A stretch of 64,000 nt of DNA from Paragyromitra xinjiangensis (taxonomy: Eukaryota > Ascomycota > Pezizomycetes > Pezizales > Discinaceae). This document shows positions 1 to 11,385 of this stretch, piece by piece. The stretch covers positions 2,108,001-2,172,000 of the forward strand of contig JBCAMK010000006.1 of NCBI GenBank assembly GCA_038503065.1. The letters are read 5' to 3'. The first letter of the stretch is position 1. Every line of letters starts with the position of its first letter. A program made the position numbers and the translations under genes. The notes under the pieces were generated by a model. It did not search any database. It was not told the DNA's origin and saw only the letters and a program-made list of their open reading frames with translations.

Positions 1-515
1 CGAGAAGTTTTGCCGTGGCTGTAGTGATTGTCTTCAACCACAATTGGGCGATCTCTATAGCTCCCCTCCCCATAGCTAACCAACGTCAGACACCATAAAA
101 TTAGGTTTAGAATTAGGCCTTACCTTCCTGTCTCAGTATCAGCCGAGGTTGTGCGCCAGTCTCTACTTCGCTGGCTATATTTTATTTTAGCATCACTTTA
201 CCGCCGCTTCACCGAATAAAAGGGGAAAGAAATTTACCTATTGGGCTCATCCCAGCGTCCACCAGCACGCTTGTGACCATCCCTCTTATTTGCGTTTCCG
301 GGCGCGTATCTGTCAAATTTATGCTGGATGGCACCCTTAGACGAAAGAACTGTTGGGATACGATAACCTCCCATCATGACATCCCCATCGCCGTCCGTAA
401 TATTTTGCTTTTGCGATGAGCGAGTTTGCTTCTCTCTTCTTGCTGAAGCTGCAGCACTCGCGTTTTGCTTATGAGAGCGACGAAGCGCCTCGCCATGGTT
501 CCGCCGAGGAGCCAT
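1..515 (-). CDS. Unrecognised basic, disordered-looking protein; 3' end beyond the window
   Basis: I read three exons on the minus strand: 515-238, 174-124 and 75-1, the last running off the window edge. The ATG is at 515. Introns 237-175 and 123-76 begin GTAAAT and GTAAGG and end in TATAG and GTTAG, and all three exons stay open in one frame with phase-2 junctions, which is the main support. The N-terminal 92 residues are rich in Arg, Lys, Gln, Ser and Ala with a short acidic patch (DGDGDVMM near residue 43), typical of a nuclear or RNA-associated low-complexity protein, but I recognise no domain. The part after the second intron is polar and Tyr/Arg-rich (SYGEGSYRDRPIVVED). The product cannot be completed here. 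Function unknown. Confidence 0.55.
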
Positions 516-2496
516 TTCTGTGCTGATAGGTTAATTGAGGGGGATCTGTCAAAATAGTACTTAGAAAGAACTAAAAAACAGGCAATTCCTCCACATGGGG
601 CCAGAAGGGCTAGGAATGGGCGAGGGATGTGATTTTTGATATCGAGGGGCAGCGAAAGATGAGATACGAATGAACAGGCAAACAGAAGAGATGAAAAGTC
701 AACTCCACGGTCAATATGACATTGAAGATGATAAAGAAAGGCACATACCGTTTCTTGTTGTCTTTCAGGATCAACGTGGAATGGAGTACGAAACGGATTG
801 AATGAGTATTGATAGCTCCGGACTGACTCCAACAGCCACGTGGTCTACAGCACGTGATGATGGAGACGGGAGGATATCTCAGAGGCGAAGTGGGGCAGAA
901 GTTGATCAATGTGCTTGCTCGGTCTCAGACAGAATTTGCAGTCACATTGTCGCTGATTTCCCTTCTTCTTAAGCTAGATTAACCTCTGGCGGGTATCTGC
1001 ATCCCATCCGGCACCCAACCGCAGAGCGGTAGGGCGCTGTACTTATCCGTGATAGTCGCCATAACCGTTTTGCGGCGCAGGTCCTTACAAGACAAGCAAA
1101 CTCCAATCGTCCCTAGAAATTGTTATCATGCCTGCAAACTTTTAGTCAGGTTAATTAGCCCAGGTATTTGTTCCGCTACAGATGCTCTTACAGGAGGTTT
1201 ATCTGGGATGTAGTTTTTGGGATACAGTGCAGACGAGAGTCATGTCATCCACGGTGCCCTTCGCCGGTTTCATCCGACGAGTTACCCCAAGCTACACATC
1301 TGATATTACAGAAAGAGTTTTAAACCTATCCATAAAAGGAGAGACGCATACTTGTTAATTTCTAGCTTAATATTCTAGTCCTAGGAAAAAAAAGTAACTA
1401 GCATATACCTAGACGAGGTTATATGTCTTTAAGTGGTAGTCCCGAAAAAATAGGCTGGGCATGAGATAGCACACTCCTGATGGAAACAAACCACTATATG
1501 TATCCATTCTATGAATGATCAACGGATTATTTATTCAAACAAGCGGTTATATATGCTCACCAGTTGTCAGTTGATACTTTCTCAAGACTTACACCTTCTT
1601 AACCCCCGCCTTGCTGATGCATATCAACTTAATATGAAATTTGAAGCTCGAGCGATATCAAGTTCGAGTGATGTACCATGATTCAACCCAAGAAGCTACC
1701 CTAGCAACCCACGGAATTAGAGTGGCTTAACATACAGCAGTATGTTTTAAAATGTTTGTCTATGCCTTCTAAAGTTATTTTGGCGAGGCTCGTAGCGCGT
1801 GTCACTATGTCCCAACAGTGAGTACATGATTATTAATATCATTGACACATAAGGACCAATATTGTTGGTCTTAAATTGCGACACCTTTAAAAATACTCTC
1901 ACGGATAGCAGGTACTATTAGTCGATAAATAGAGAAATATTCTCACATTTGTGAGAACCCCAAAGCTTATGTTTTTACCAGCCCGCACACTGGATGTTTT
2001 TAAGTTCGCCTAGTTTTTGGTAAGACATTAACCCTAGACAAAGATATTTGCCAAATACATCAATAGATGTACATGTATATAGTTACACCTCAATGTCAGG
2101 CCGGCTGTCGAACATTGGATGTTGGTGAGTTCGCCAGAGTTGCGCCAGATCACAACTAAGATAATACCGACTTGAATCTGGTGCACTCGGCTGGCGGCCT
2201 TCCACCAGCCCCTTCGAATCCCGCAGCTTTCAAGTCCTATTAACTCTCCTCCCCACTCAATAAACGATTAAACTCAGAAAACCACAAGTTCAAGTTGTCA
2301 AAGAGTTTTCAAGTTAACCCAAGCTTTTAGTATTTAACGACCTCCGAATCCACTTACCATTAATGCATACTTCAACTTCACTTCACAGCACCTTATCTAA
2401 TCGCAGAATAAAACTTTACTCAGCTTCCCTTTTTATATCAAGTCAATAACCAGCATTTTCTTTCTAACCAGATAACCATCTCAAGCACCTTACACA
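516..2496. other. Intergenic, no supported gene
   Basis: This covers the 5' flanks of the two divergent neighbours. Open frames at 374-832 and 610-909 on the minus strand show no family motif and overlap the upstream gene's leader. From about 1300 to 2100 the DNA is AT-rich with many stops in all frames. One TACATGTA palindrome lies at 2070-2077. Confidence 0.6.
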
Positions 2497-2932
2497 ATGG
2501 GATGTACCTCTTCAAAACGAACTGGCAATTCGCAAGCTCGCATACACGCTATTCATAACGACGTCACATTCACTCGCTGTATGAAATGCAACGATAGTGC
2601 CGTCCGGTATGAGAATACGCTTTGTAGACGTTGCGAGCTCTCAGGCTCAGGCCATATTTGTCCGAGGTGTTCCCGTTCCCCTGTGCCACAAGCAAACATT
2701 GTATGTTTCGAGTGTAAGTTTCCTTCTGTGTATTCCGTCGCTTGTTCAAGCGGAAATTAGAAATGTGCCACTAACTAATTCAGGTTTGAATACTGCCCCT
2801 TCACTGGGGCCTATACAAGCTGCTACTTATAGGCAGTCTTCTGCTGTTGCAGTCGAGTATGACCCGCGTCGCATGTCCCATCGTTTACCAATTTATAATA
2901 ATTATAACCCGAGCCCGAAGTCTGCGTTTTAA
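2497..2932 (+). CDS. Small protein with N-terminal acylation motif and four CxxC pairs
   Basis: Two exons, 2497-2713 and 2784-2932, encode 121 residues. The intron starts GTAAGT, has CTAAC at 2771 and ends CAG, and the junction rebuilds a Cys codon. The protein begins MGCTSSKR: Gly2, Ser6 and Lys7 fit the N-myristoylation consensus and Cys3 is a natural palmitoylation site, so it may sit on a membrane. Four CxxC pairs at residues 28/31, 43/46, 55/58 and 70/73 could hold two zinc ions as a double ribbon; the last Cys of the last pair is made by splicing. The C-terminal 48 residues are polar and Tyr/Asn-rich with no domain. I do not recognise the family; a small membrane-tethered zinc-ribbon adaptor is an inference. 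Confidence 0.7.
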
Positions 2933-3932
2933 CCCTTCTGGCGAGAGAGGGGTGCAAATCTTTGGTGGCTTCTTAGGGGTCATACAGCAGCAAACTAATT
3001 GTTAGCGAAAGGTACATGTCACTAATACACCCAATCTATAGTGAGAAAAGAAAAATATTAGCTCCGCAATCGACGTTAATTCGCTCTAAATTGTAGAGAC
3101 AATCCGTCAACACCCAATTTAGGAAGCATTGTTATGTGATAAGTCGGCAGCGAGACTAGAAAAATATTGCTTCTTGAGGATAAATAAGAACTATATAAAC
3201 TGTGCTTTAGATAAATATCAAATAAAATAAGGATAGAAAATCAAAGAAATTTCCGCATCACAAAAACGTCGTCATTAACTGTCATTGTTCACCACTTTGT
3301 ACAGCTAAGGGAGGACAGAGCGATGTACAGAAAAGAAAGCTCTTGAGAATAGCTTCTAGCCAAACTTAGGGTTACGAGTGGAGTTGGGCACATACATCTA
3401 CCCGTGAGGGTCGAAAGAGGAAACCAAAGTAAAACAAAGGATGCGAAATAGGCGCCAAGAAATCCGACTGAAATTTACTAAGCCAATTTCTACTTGAAAC
3501 GTCCGTTTACCGATATTGTTTGTTTCATCTACTTTTCTCGAGATCCCGAAACACAGACTTGATAGCTGTGAGGCATAGGGTATATACATGTACTTTATTC
3601 TCAGGGCTCGTAAGGAATACATCACAAAAAATGAGAGGAGTATTGATGGGGCAGCTAATTTGTAAATTTGTTCAAGCCTTCTAATAGTTAATCCTCTACA
3701 TACATGTATCTTTAAAATAAAAGGTGATAAAACTGGAAATGTATCCTAGATAACAGATATCCGCTTTGTTATTCCACTTGGCACCAAGTCAGCCATGAGG
3801 CACTTGCTGACCCAATCAAACAAAGCCCCGCGAACCCCTGCAGGTAAGGCTCAGGCACCACCTGAGAGGCTGACAATAGGGCAGAACATTCTGCCATATT
3901 GAAAGTGCGGAAAGGAGCATAACTGACGACGA
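2933..3932. other. Intergenic: 3' flank and ferroportin-family gene promoter region
   Basis: No open frame here looks coding. TACATGTA occurs at 3585-3592 and 3701-3708. Two HGATAR-type GATA motifs (TGATAA at 3725, AGATAA at 3748) lie about 200 bases before the transporter ATG; fungal iron GATA repressors use such sites, but the motif is short and common. Confidence 0.5.
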
Positions 3933-5968
3933 ATGATGTTTCGCACAAGTGACAATAGCGGTTCAGTCTTGGAGTCAGAAGCTAGAGAATCTGAGCCTTT
4001 GCTTCAGCTAGGGGATGATAACTCCTTTCAACCAGGAGAACCATCAGCTGCCTCAGCAAGCATAGGGGTCAACAGGTCAACAGATAATGATGGAGAGGAA
4101 GTGCTACTCACGAAAAGGCAATTATGGAGTCTATACCTTTCACATTTCTTATCCACCTGGAATGCGAGAGGATACGAATTTGCAGCCGTGAGAGTTCCCC
4201 ACGCTGCACTTCCGTTAATTGGTCGGCTAAAGCACTGATGTATCTGAAAAGATTATATTCACAGCATCAGCATACCCCGAAACCCTTACAGCATCTTCAA
4301 TCCGGTTTGTATCTCGCCCTCGATCGACCACAGCAGTCTAAAGGGTTAACTTTCGTTTAGGGGTATTTCGACAACTGTCGCAACCTTAACCCTGTCTTCG
4401 TCAGTCGGGCGATGGTGTGACAAACACACATCTCGTCTTGAGGCCTTGCGCACAACGATTTTCATACAGCGTATTTGTGTTACACTTGCTTGCTTAGGAT
4501 GGGCCTTGATTGTCAAAGAAGATTTTCTTGGAGGTGGATTTTTCACTGTAGCCCGAGGAAAACAAGGACCTAAGGAAGCCGGCGGGAATGCGCTTTTAGA
4601 CGCAAATCCCTGGGGCAAAGCGGCTGTGATGGCTGGAGTGATGCTTTTAGGGATCGGCGAGAGATTAAGCGCTGTTGGAAACATAATGGTGATGGAGAGA
4701 GATTGGGTATGCTTTATACAACGACCTTTCTACATCTACCATTGGCTAAGGGGGTCGGTGTAATATTTTATCAGGTTCCAACTTTGGCAACTTCTACCTC
4801 GAAACCGTCACTACCGGAGCTAAACGCTGTGATGCGTCGGATTGATCTACTGTGCAAACTTGTTGCCCCAATATTCATATCTGTTATCGCCATTTTGGCA
4901 GCAAACATTCGTGTCACGATCTTCATCATCCTTAGCATGAATCTCGTTTCCGCCGCAATAGAATCGTTTTCCGCCAAAAAGGTTTGGACAGAGTGTGAGA
5001 GACTACAAGCCCCAAGGCCTATCGCAGAACCAGAAGACGGAGAGATAGATCTAAGTCCAGTAGAAACAAGATGGGAGAAGTGGAGCCGTGGACTACGGTT
5101 ATTCTTTCGGAGCGAGATTTGGATTCGTAAGTTGTCTTCTGTTCAATTCTTAAATCATATATCTTCTCATAACCTTACGTTTGCTGCTATTTAGCCTCCC
5201 TCGCTCTCGCTCTTCTTTATTTTTCAGTTCTCTCATTCTCTGCATCGATGATCACATATCTCTTGAATGTTGGTTTTACTCTATCAGTTATCACCATCGC
5301 CCGGACAGGAAGCACCTTTATCGAAGTCTCTTCCACTGTTGCTATGCCATGGAGCGTGAAAATGATGGAAAAAGCCGCTGTATGGAAAGCAAGGAGAGCA
5401 CATAGCCCAGCCCACTCAATCCCAAAACCAGCGGCAGCTATAGAGCGAACGGGGCTATGGGGATTGTGGTGGATGGTTATCAATCTGGTATGTCAGCTTG
5501 CTGCAACACCACCATTATTTGCTATTCCATTCCGAACGGTGGATAGGGATTGACCAAACTTCTTACCAGATCCCCGTGACCTTGGCACTATTTTACCTCC
5601 CCATGGCTTCTCAGAATACCACCAGCCCAACCCTTATCCTAACAATCTCACTATTTGTTTTCCTTGCTTTCTCTCGCCTCGGCCTTTGGACATACGATCT
5701 AGTTGCACAAACTCTTGTTCAAACTCACATACCTGCTGGAAACCGCGGAGAGTTTTCGGGAGTTGAGATAGGTTTCATTAGTGCCGCTGAATTAGCCCAA
5801 TGGATTGCCACGGCCATTTGGAGTTCTCCGGAGCAATTCAAGTTTGTGGCTGCAGCGGGAAACGCGTGCGTCGTGGTGAGCGCATTAGCCTACACGGCCT
5901 GGATGTGGAGGCGAAGGGGACATTTACTACATTGGGAAAAAGTGGGAGCATGTACGGGTTGCAAATAG
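3933..5968 (+). CDS. Ferroportin-family (SLC40) membrane transporter
   Basis: Six exons (3933-4187, 4252-4304, 4361-4706, 4775-5126, 5195-5487, 5570-5968) give a continuous 565-residue protein; every junction keeps phase and has GTxxGx/YAG signals. After a polar N-terminal tail of about 65 residues the first membrane segment reads LYLSHFLSTWNARGYEF and continues into FTASAYPETLTASSIR and GRWCD, the conserved start of the ferroportin family (PF06963). About 10-12 hydrophobic segments follow, with a polar loop near residues 290-330. The C-terminal half keeps LWTYDLVAQTLVQ and GEFSGVE, also family hallmarks. Animal ferroportins export ferrous iron; the substrate and membrane of the fungal members are less certain, so iron export from the cytosol is an inference. 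Single gene, no cluster. Confidence 0.9.
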
Positions 5969-7028
5969 TGCATTTAGTTACAAAAGCTGGGGTTTCGTTT
6001 TTCCAAGATCTTAAGACTGGTTTTGGTTTCCACTTGTAATCCTACGCATAGTCAGATCTGATCCTAGCAAGACTACGGCAATGAGATGAGAAATCTGACG
6101 GATGACTGTTTAAGTAGGACGGTGGTTACCCTACCAACTAGCAAGCCGCGTGACTGTTGGCTTTGGCTTTTTTTTTTATTTTTATAGTGAATACCATCTT
6201 AGGGCCTATCTTTTTGTAGCTTTGTAGTATTTCTAGTCACAACGAACCCACCCCCCACGGCACGAGAAAGCCCAGCTAACTAAATAACAGCTTACAAATC
6301 TCTTCTAATCTAACTAAATGAGCTACAAGAAATACTGTAAACATAAAATATAACGAAAAACGAAATAAAGCAAAATGGCTGCACTGTCTCGTAGGAAAAA
6401 CGACAAACAATATGTCTAGACTAGCGTCGATCACTATTTTCAGCCAAGGTATGTACTAGGGAAAGAAAAGACCTTCAATTCGTACTTTATAGCTCCGGGA
6501 GTTAATACGTTTATAATTAATCAGGTGGAGAGTCTTGTGGTTGTGTTTTACTCTCGATTGGCGACTTAAATCTTATTTAATGAATGAAAGAGACAAGAGC
6601 TATACGGCAGGAAATCCTTCAACCATTACTTCTCCGGAGAGCACACGAACCTAATTTATTCCTCAGCCCTACTTCTTGCAAGGATAAATTCCTGCGCATT
6701 CTCCTAGTTATAGCTAGGCATACCCACCATGGTGGGGCCTGTTAGCCATGCGCGGGAGCTTATCCCGCGGTATCGAGACACTAAAATTATGTTTTTGTCG
6801 AATACTTGTTTGACGCGCACGGTTTTGTAAGACCTTACAGATAATTCACAGCGAGTCTAGAAATAGAGTTCTATGGTGTGAGGAAATAGGCTCAGAAAAA
6901 TATCCAGGGGAATACTCGCTTTAACGGAAGGTTGTGTAGCCGCTTGTTGGAGACCTGAGGAAATGATATACAAATAATTGGTACTCCTCCACCCTGGCAA
7001 GTTTCTGTTTCGAAACTCAAGTGCCTTC
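5969..7028. other. Intergenic, nothing recognised
   Basis: AT-rich 3' flank of the transporter gene with a poly-T tract near 6170. A weak frame continues to 6039 but it is out of frame with the transporter. No repeat, tRNA or coding signal seen. Confidence 0.5.
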
Positions 7029-8279
7029 TCACGACTCTAGACCCTGGACTACTTGAACAGGAGTCCGTGTTTTACAATATCGCTTCCTTCTACAAAACCC
7101 AATACCTGGGACTGTGCAGGAGCGTATGGCTACCACCATTTCCCACGGTCGGTAGAGGGAAATGATGTCTTCCCAAGTTCCCGAGAAGTATGAACGCAGG
7201 CTTCGCATTCTAATTTCCTTCTGTCTTATTTTGTGCTGGGTCCAGAAGTCACGTTGATTCGATCCGAAAGCCTTACTGCCTAGTAACCCTGCCAAGACCC
7301 CATTCATCCTTAACGAATACCTTGTTGGCTTCTCCCTGAATTTGGCGCCGCCACAACGCCACAACTTAGTGCATGAAAAATTACTTCAACAAACAGCAGA
7401 TAAAGGCTGTTGGAGAAAATAGTTTTAGACAAGGAATAGCCTTAGGATGGAATATGGCAACATTCAAAAGGACATCCAGATGTAAGTACAGAGGCCACGA
7501 CTCCGCTCACGGTACCTCTCCACCACCATCTGGACTATCTGCGGGTCCAATCGAAGGGTTATATAGTCTACAACTATCTTTAGATGAACCTGTTCGATCT
7601 CGGCCTTTTTTTCTTTTCTCGGGAGTTGCAATCTTGCGTCACTTAAGACCTGTTCCACCAACAAGAACACGTATAACATGGGCGATATAGCAATCGACAA
7701 CAGCGGGCGATCTGAATTAAATATTAACCCCCATTTCCACCTCCCAACATAGTATTCCGAGTCGGTTGGGTCGAATCCCCGACACAATACCCTTGGAACG
7801 ATACTTAGCTTAAATGTTCCTCGAGTGAGCTTTCGTGATCGGTTCGACAACAACTCTGAGTGTAAGACAGCATAATCCCTATCTAAATTTGTCAACCAGA
7901 CATGCATATCGGAGACTTCTTTCCCTGTAAGGCTTTCCCTACCATCGAAGGTTAACATTGAGTTAGGACAGATTTCGGGAACATGCATCCGGTTATATCG
8001 CAGGGGCCGAAAATAACATTCCAGGACCGCAGAGCCGCAATACACTAGTTCTCATGATACGCGCGGACCAAACTCTGGAAGCGAAAAAAAACCGCCCGAT
8101 TTTCCCCCAACAGCAATAGCCTGTAGCGTAACAAAATCTTTATTTATTCTCATATCTCTCATACATAACATGTTCCATCCCCCCATGTTCTTCACCCCCA
8201 AGACACCAGTCACCTCAGCAAAACGCTCTCCGATGTCTTCTCTCCGAAACCATCCCCCGACGGAAGAGCGTCGCGCCAC
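7029..8279 (-). pseudogene. Cluster of unrecognised minus-strand reading frames, possibly a decayed or unresolved gene
   Basis: Three minus-strand frames follow one another: 8279-8052 (75 residues from an ATG), 8045-7464 (about 190 residues, no ATG at its start) and 7364-7029 (about 110 residues). Composition of the middle frame is protein-like, with an amphipathic stretch ending VVERYRE, and a possible junction from a GTACTT donor near 7483 to an AAG acceptor just before 7364 would join the last two. The first and second frames are separated by stops over only a few bases, too short for an intron, so either a frameshift has broken the gene or the frames are unrelated. No domain recognised. 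Confidence 0.25.
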
Positions 8280-9011
8280 ATTGTGCGACGATCTGCGTCG
8301 ATCCTCTAGAGAGTCCTAGCGCTTCGATTGGACAGGCTTCATTGTTGGTGTGCCGCGCCGAGATTGGCAGACATGGGATTTGCATGGAATGAGGAAGAAT
8401 TCAGTTTCTTTCGAGTTCTCTGCCGAATGGATAGGTGGTGCCTGGCGGCTATTTTTAGCAGGGGGTACGAAAGGGAATGTATAGGAGGGACCAGAATGAG
8501 CAAGATACTCCGCCTCGAACTGAAAACCTCGTGTTTTTTTTTCTCGTGATCGCTCTGCAAAAGGAGAGAGCCGCTAGATAGACGTACATATCGACCGACC
8601 CCACGCAAAAAGCTGACAGGAAAAGTAGGAAGGGTTTTTATCGAGAGAGCTTCGGTTTTTCTGTTTATCGACTCCCTCGTTTACATCAGCACAGCACTGC
8701 CCCTCATCGCGAAAAGGTAAGTCTCTTCTCCACCGCGTTCCTGCTCCCCCGCATTTGCGGAGAGAGCTAGCTCCTCCCATAGCATCTATAATTTTCTTTC
8801 CACCATCTGTTTACCGGAAAACTTTCTATAGTTGTGACTCGAGAAACAGTGCTAATCCGGTGGCCGCGAATAATCTAGATAGGTGAATAACATAGGTCGT
8901 TAAGTCAGCCGTCGTCATCGTCTCATCGCTTCTTCAAGTCAGCTGCATTCATCTCATCCCGATATCAAATAAAACGTCCCCCGTCTACATAGTAGCCTCC
9001 AAAAAGCAACC
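8280..9011. other. Promoter and 5' leader region of the 9012 gene
   Basis: No coding frame supported. The last 120 bases are C/T- and CA-rich, as usual for a fungal leader, and end in AACC before the ATG. Confidence 0.45.
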
Positions 9012-10412
9012 ATGGAATCCACCTCGCCTCCCAGCAACACCACTTCAACCACCTCGGATGCTCAAGTTCGGGTCACTCATTCTGCTGTTGCTCTCGAGGC
9101 CTCCCCCGCTCGCTCTCGCGACTCCCTCACGGGCACGAAAGTCCTTTCCGTAGGCTTCAGCGTTCCTCTAGCTTCTCTCCCTAGTACCGGCGAATGGATT
9201 GTTTCATGGGACAACATGTACGCGGATATCTCCGAAGATGTCCGCTCTGCACGCTCCGAAAAAGGTTCCTACTTCGCGCTGCAACGCGGAGCCTCGACAC
9301 CAGGTACAGGGACACCAATCCACGAGGCCCCAGAACCTGAATACACTGTTCCACCGGCACAACCGCAGCCGCTACAGCCAACAACCGATTACACTGATGC
9401 TGCGCCCTTATCCACGGCGAAGCTCCTCGCTTTCGAAAACGGTTTGGATAAATTCGAGGAAACTGAGGATCTGTCGGCGTTTTTTTCGTCGCGACCCATC
9501 GTCCAAGCGCCCACACATATTATCCCGAACGCTGAAACTGGGAAGGCAGTGGCCTACTTCCTCATTACCGGCAACACGCCCCTCCCAGACCTAATTCGCA
9601 TTACCTTCGTGCCTACTTGGGGTGTACCGCAAATCCTCGCGACAGTCACAGTCCCACAGCGAACAGACTATACCGGCCGTGGGGATTTCCATCTCCACAC
9701 AGCATGGGCTGAATCGCGTATCGACGACCTCCGTAACCTTGAGGAGATCGCGCGTGAGCTTGAGCGTGAAGGTGCTCGCGGTCTTGGCACAGGTCGCGTC
9801 AAGGTTGGCGTGGAAGGCGGCGGTATGGATGAAGAAGCAGTGCGTCGTGAGGGCTGGATGGTTGGTGAGGAAATGGTGTGGGTGCGAGAGGCGTTTTTGA
9901 ATTGGCATATCGCGGAGGAGCCGTCTCCGATGGGCTTGGGTCTGGGTCTGGGTCTGGGTCTCGACACAGGTGGCAGCAACAGCCAGGTGTTGAAGCTGTC
10001 GACTACGATTTCTCCGGGAGGTAGCGTACGCTTAGTTGGGTGCGATAATAGCCGCGTGACGCCGATTCACCATGAGGAGGAAGATGATCTATTCGCGCTT
10101 CCGTTGAGCCCGAGGAGCCCTGATATGGCGATGAGTCCGTTTAGTATGTTTCGTGGAGAGGCATTAGGGGGGCCACAGCCCAAATATCAAAGTGGGGCAA
10201 GCGGAAAGATGCCGAATTCTAGCTTGAACCAAGTTGTCAGCAGTATTGATACGAGTCTTTCGCCATCGACCAGCACGCAAGGAGGCAGCAATGATGTAAC
10301 GCCGACAGCGGGAAGTGGGATTACACCTACGATGGGGAGGTTAAAGTTGGGAGGGGGAGGGTTTGCGCCGCTGACACCGCCGATAGATCGGGTTGGTGTG
10401 GGGAAAGAGTAG
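9012..10412 (+). CDS. Conserved-looking 466-residue protein of unknown function
   Basis: A single uninterrupted frame of 466 residues from an ATG in a good context (CAACCATGG). The first 50 residues are Ser/Thr-rich and disordered. A more ordered part spans about residues 140-310, with alternating hydrophobic runs (AVAYFLITGNTPLPDLIRI, VPQILATVTVP) and a charged helix (RNLEEIARELEREG). A GLGLGLGLGL stretch near residue 310 comes from a tandem GGGTCT repeat at 9937-9960. The C-terminal 100 residues are low-complexity Ser/Thr/Gly-rich with SP motifs (LPLSPRSPDMAMSP) that could be phosphorylated. GC content and codon use match a well-expressed housekeeping-type gene. I do not recognise a family. 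Confidence 0.8.
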   Translation: MESTSPPSNTTSTTSDAQVRVTHSAVALEASPARSRDSLTGTKVLSVGFSVPLASLPSTGEWIVSWDNMYADISEDVRSARSEKGSYFALQRGASTPGTGTPIHEAPEPEYTVPPAQPQPLQPTTDYTDAAPLSTAKLLAFENGLDKFEETEDLSAFFSSRPIVQAPTHIIPNAETGKAVAYFLITGNTPLPDLIRITFVPTWGVPQILATVTVPQRTDYTGRGDFHLHTAWAESRIDDLRNLEEIARELEREGARGLGTGRVKVGVEGGGMDEEAVRREGWMVGEEMVWVREAFLNWHIAEEPSPMGLGLGLGLGLDTGGSNSQVLKLSTTISPGGSVRLVGCDNSRVTPIHHEEEDDLFALPLSPRSPDMAMSPFSMFRGEALGGPQPKYQSGASGKMPNSSLNQVVSSIDTSLSPSTSTQGGSNDVTPTAGSGITPTMGRLKLGGGGFAPLTPPIDRVGVGKE

Positions 10413-11385
10413 GAAAATGCTGTTTTTCATGGCTTTTTTTTGTTTCTTGTGGTGGGAAAGGGAGAAGGGATATGAAGCATGGGTGGGGGCGCGAGGAAAG
10501 GGAATTTGCATGCATGTTTGCGTGGTCGGTCGCTTTTTGTCCTATGCATGCCACATCGGTTTAGGATTGGTCTTTTTTTTTTGCTCTTTCTAGTTGCTAT
10601 TCTCCAATTGTTTTTGTTTTTGAGCTAGGGAGTTGATGCTTCCTGTTGCATTAGCTAGATATTAAGCATGCGCATAGGGTGAGAGTGCGGGGAAGTAGGA
10701 GTGAGGCTGCCAACGAGGTGTGGGATATTTACCTGCATAGTATAAGATTTGGAAAAAATAAGCAGTAGACTGGTGGCTAGTTAAAGGACCCGTTTGTGTA
10801 AGAATCTTGCGTTTGGGGTCGAGGCTTTGCGCCTAATTTGAGGTGGAGGATGTGACTTGAGCATGAGTGACTGTTCATGATTCCATCAATATCCGGGAAT
10901 GAAGGACGTGGCCAAACTCATATGGATTGGGAATATGTGCTGAACTTCTTTCGGGAAAGCTTGGCCCAGCCAGACCGACATGGTGTGCTGGAGATACTCT
11001 ATGCTCCGATACGTGGGATCTTTAAGCGGTTTTCCGCAAAAAGTCTTTTATGCATGGAGAAGCACTGGGAAACGAATGATTATCGCAGCTGAGATTGCCT
11101 AGATGCGGGCTCTATAGCATCGGTAGCGACAAAAGCAAATTTTCACTTCCCTAATGATCCACTCTGGATAGCGTTTTGGAGCATCACAAGTAGATTTGGA
11201 GACAGTTCTGGACTTTTATAGTCATTGTAAGGTCTTCGACCAGAAAATTTTTGGTGCCATGCATGAATGTGCATGCTACATATATCCTCCACTCCAGATA
11301 TTTCAGTGGACCAGTCTGGAGTTGATTTCATTCCATTACCCTCCAATATCTTTATTCTGTAAACCGGAAGCACGATGGCAAGTGA
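10413..11385. other. Intergenic between two 3' ends
   Basis: Convergent gene ends. T-rich runs at 10430-10445 and 10570-10580 could serve transcription termination of the 9012 gene. Short frames at 10877-11092 and 11143-11373 have no motif and are not supported. Confidence 0.5.

Noticed and set aside
374..832. 152-codon minus-strand frame overlapping the first gene's leader
   Set aside because: It overlaps the N-terminal exon of the better supported gene in another frame, has no motif, and its hydrophobic stretch looks accidental.
2195..2225. Second tRNA-like B box (CTTCGAATCCC)
   Set aside because: No matching A box at proper spacing and no T run after it.
1300..2300. RIP-mutated transposon
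   Set aside because: AT-rich, but I see no remnant of transposase or reverse transcriptase frames and no repeated partner in the window; base bias alone does not show RIP.
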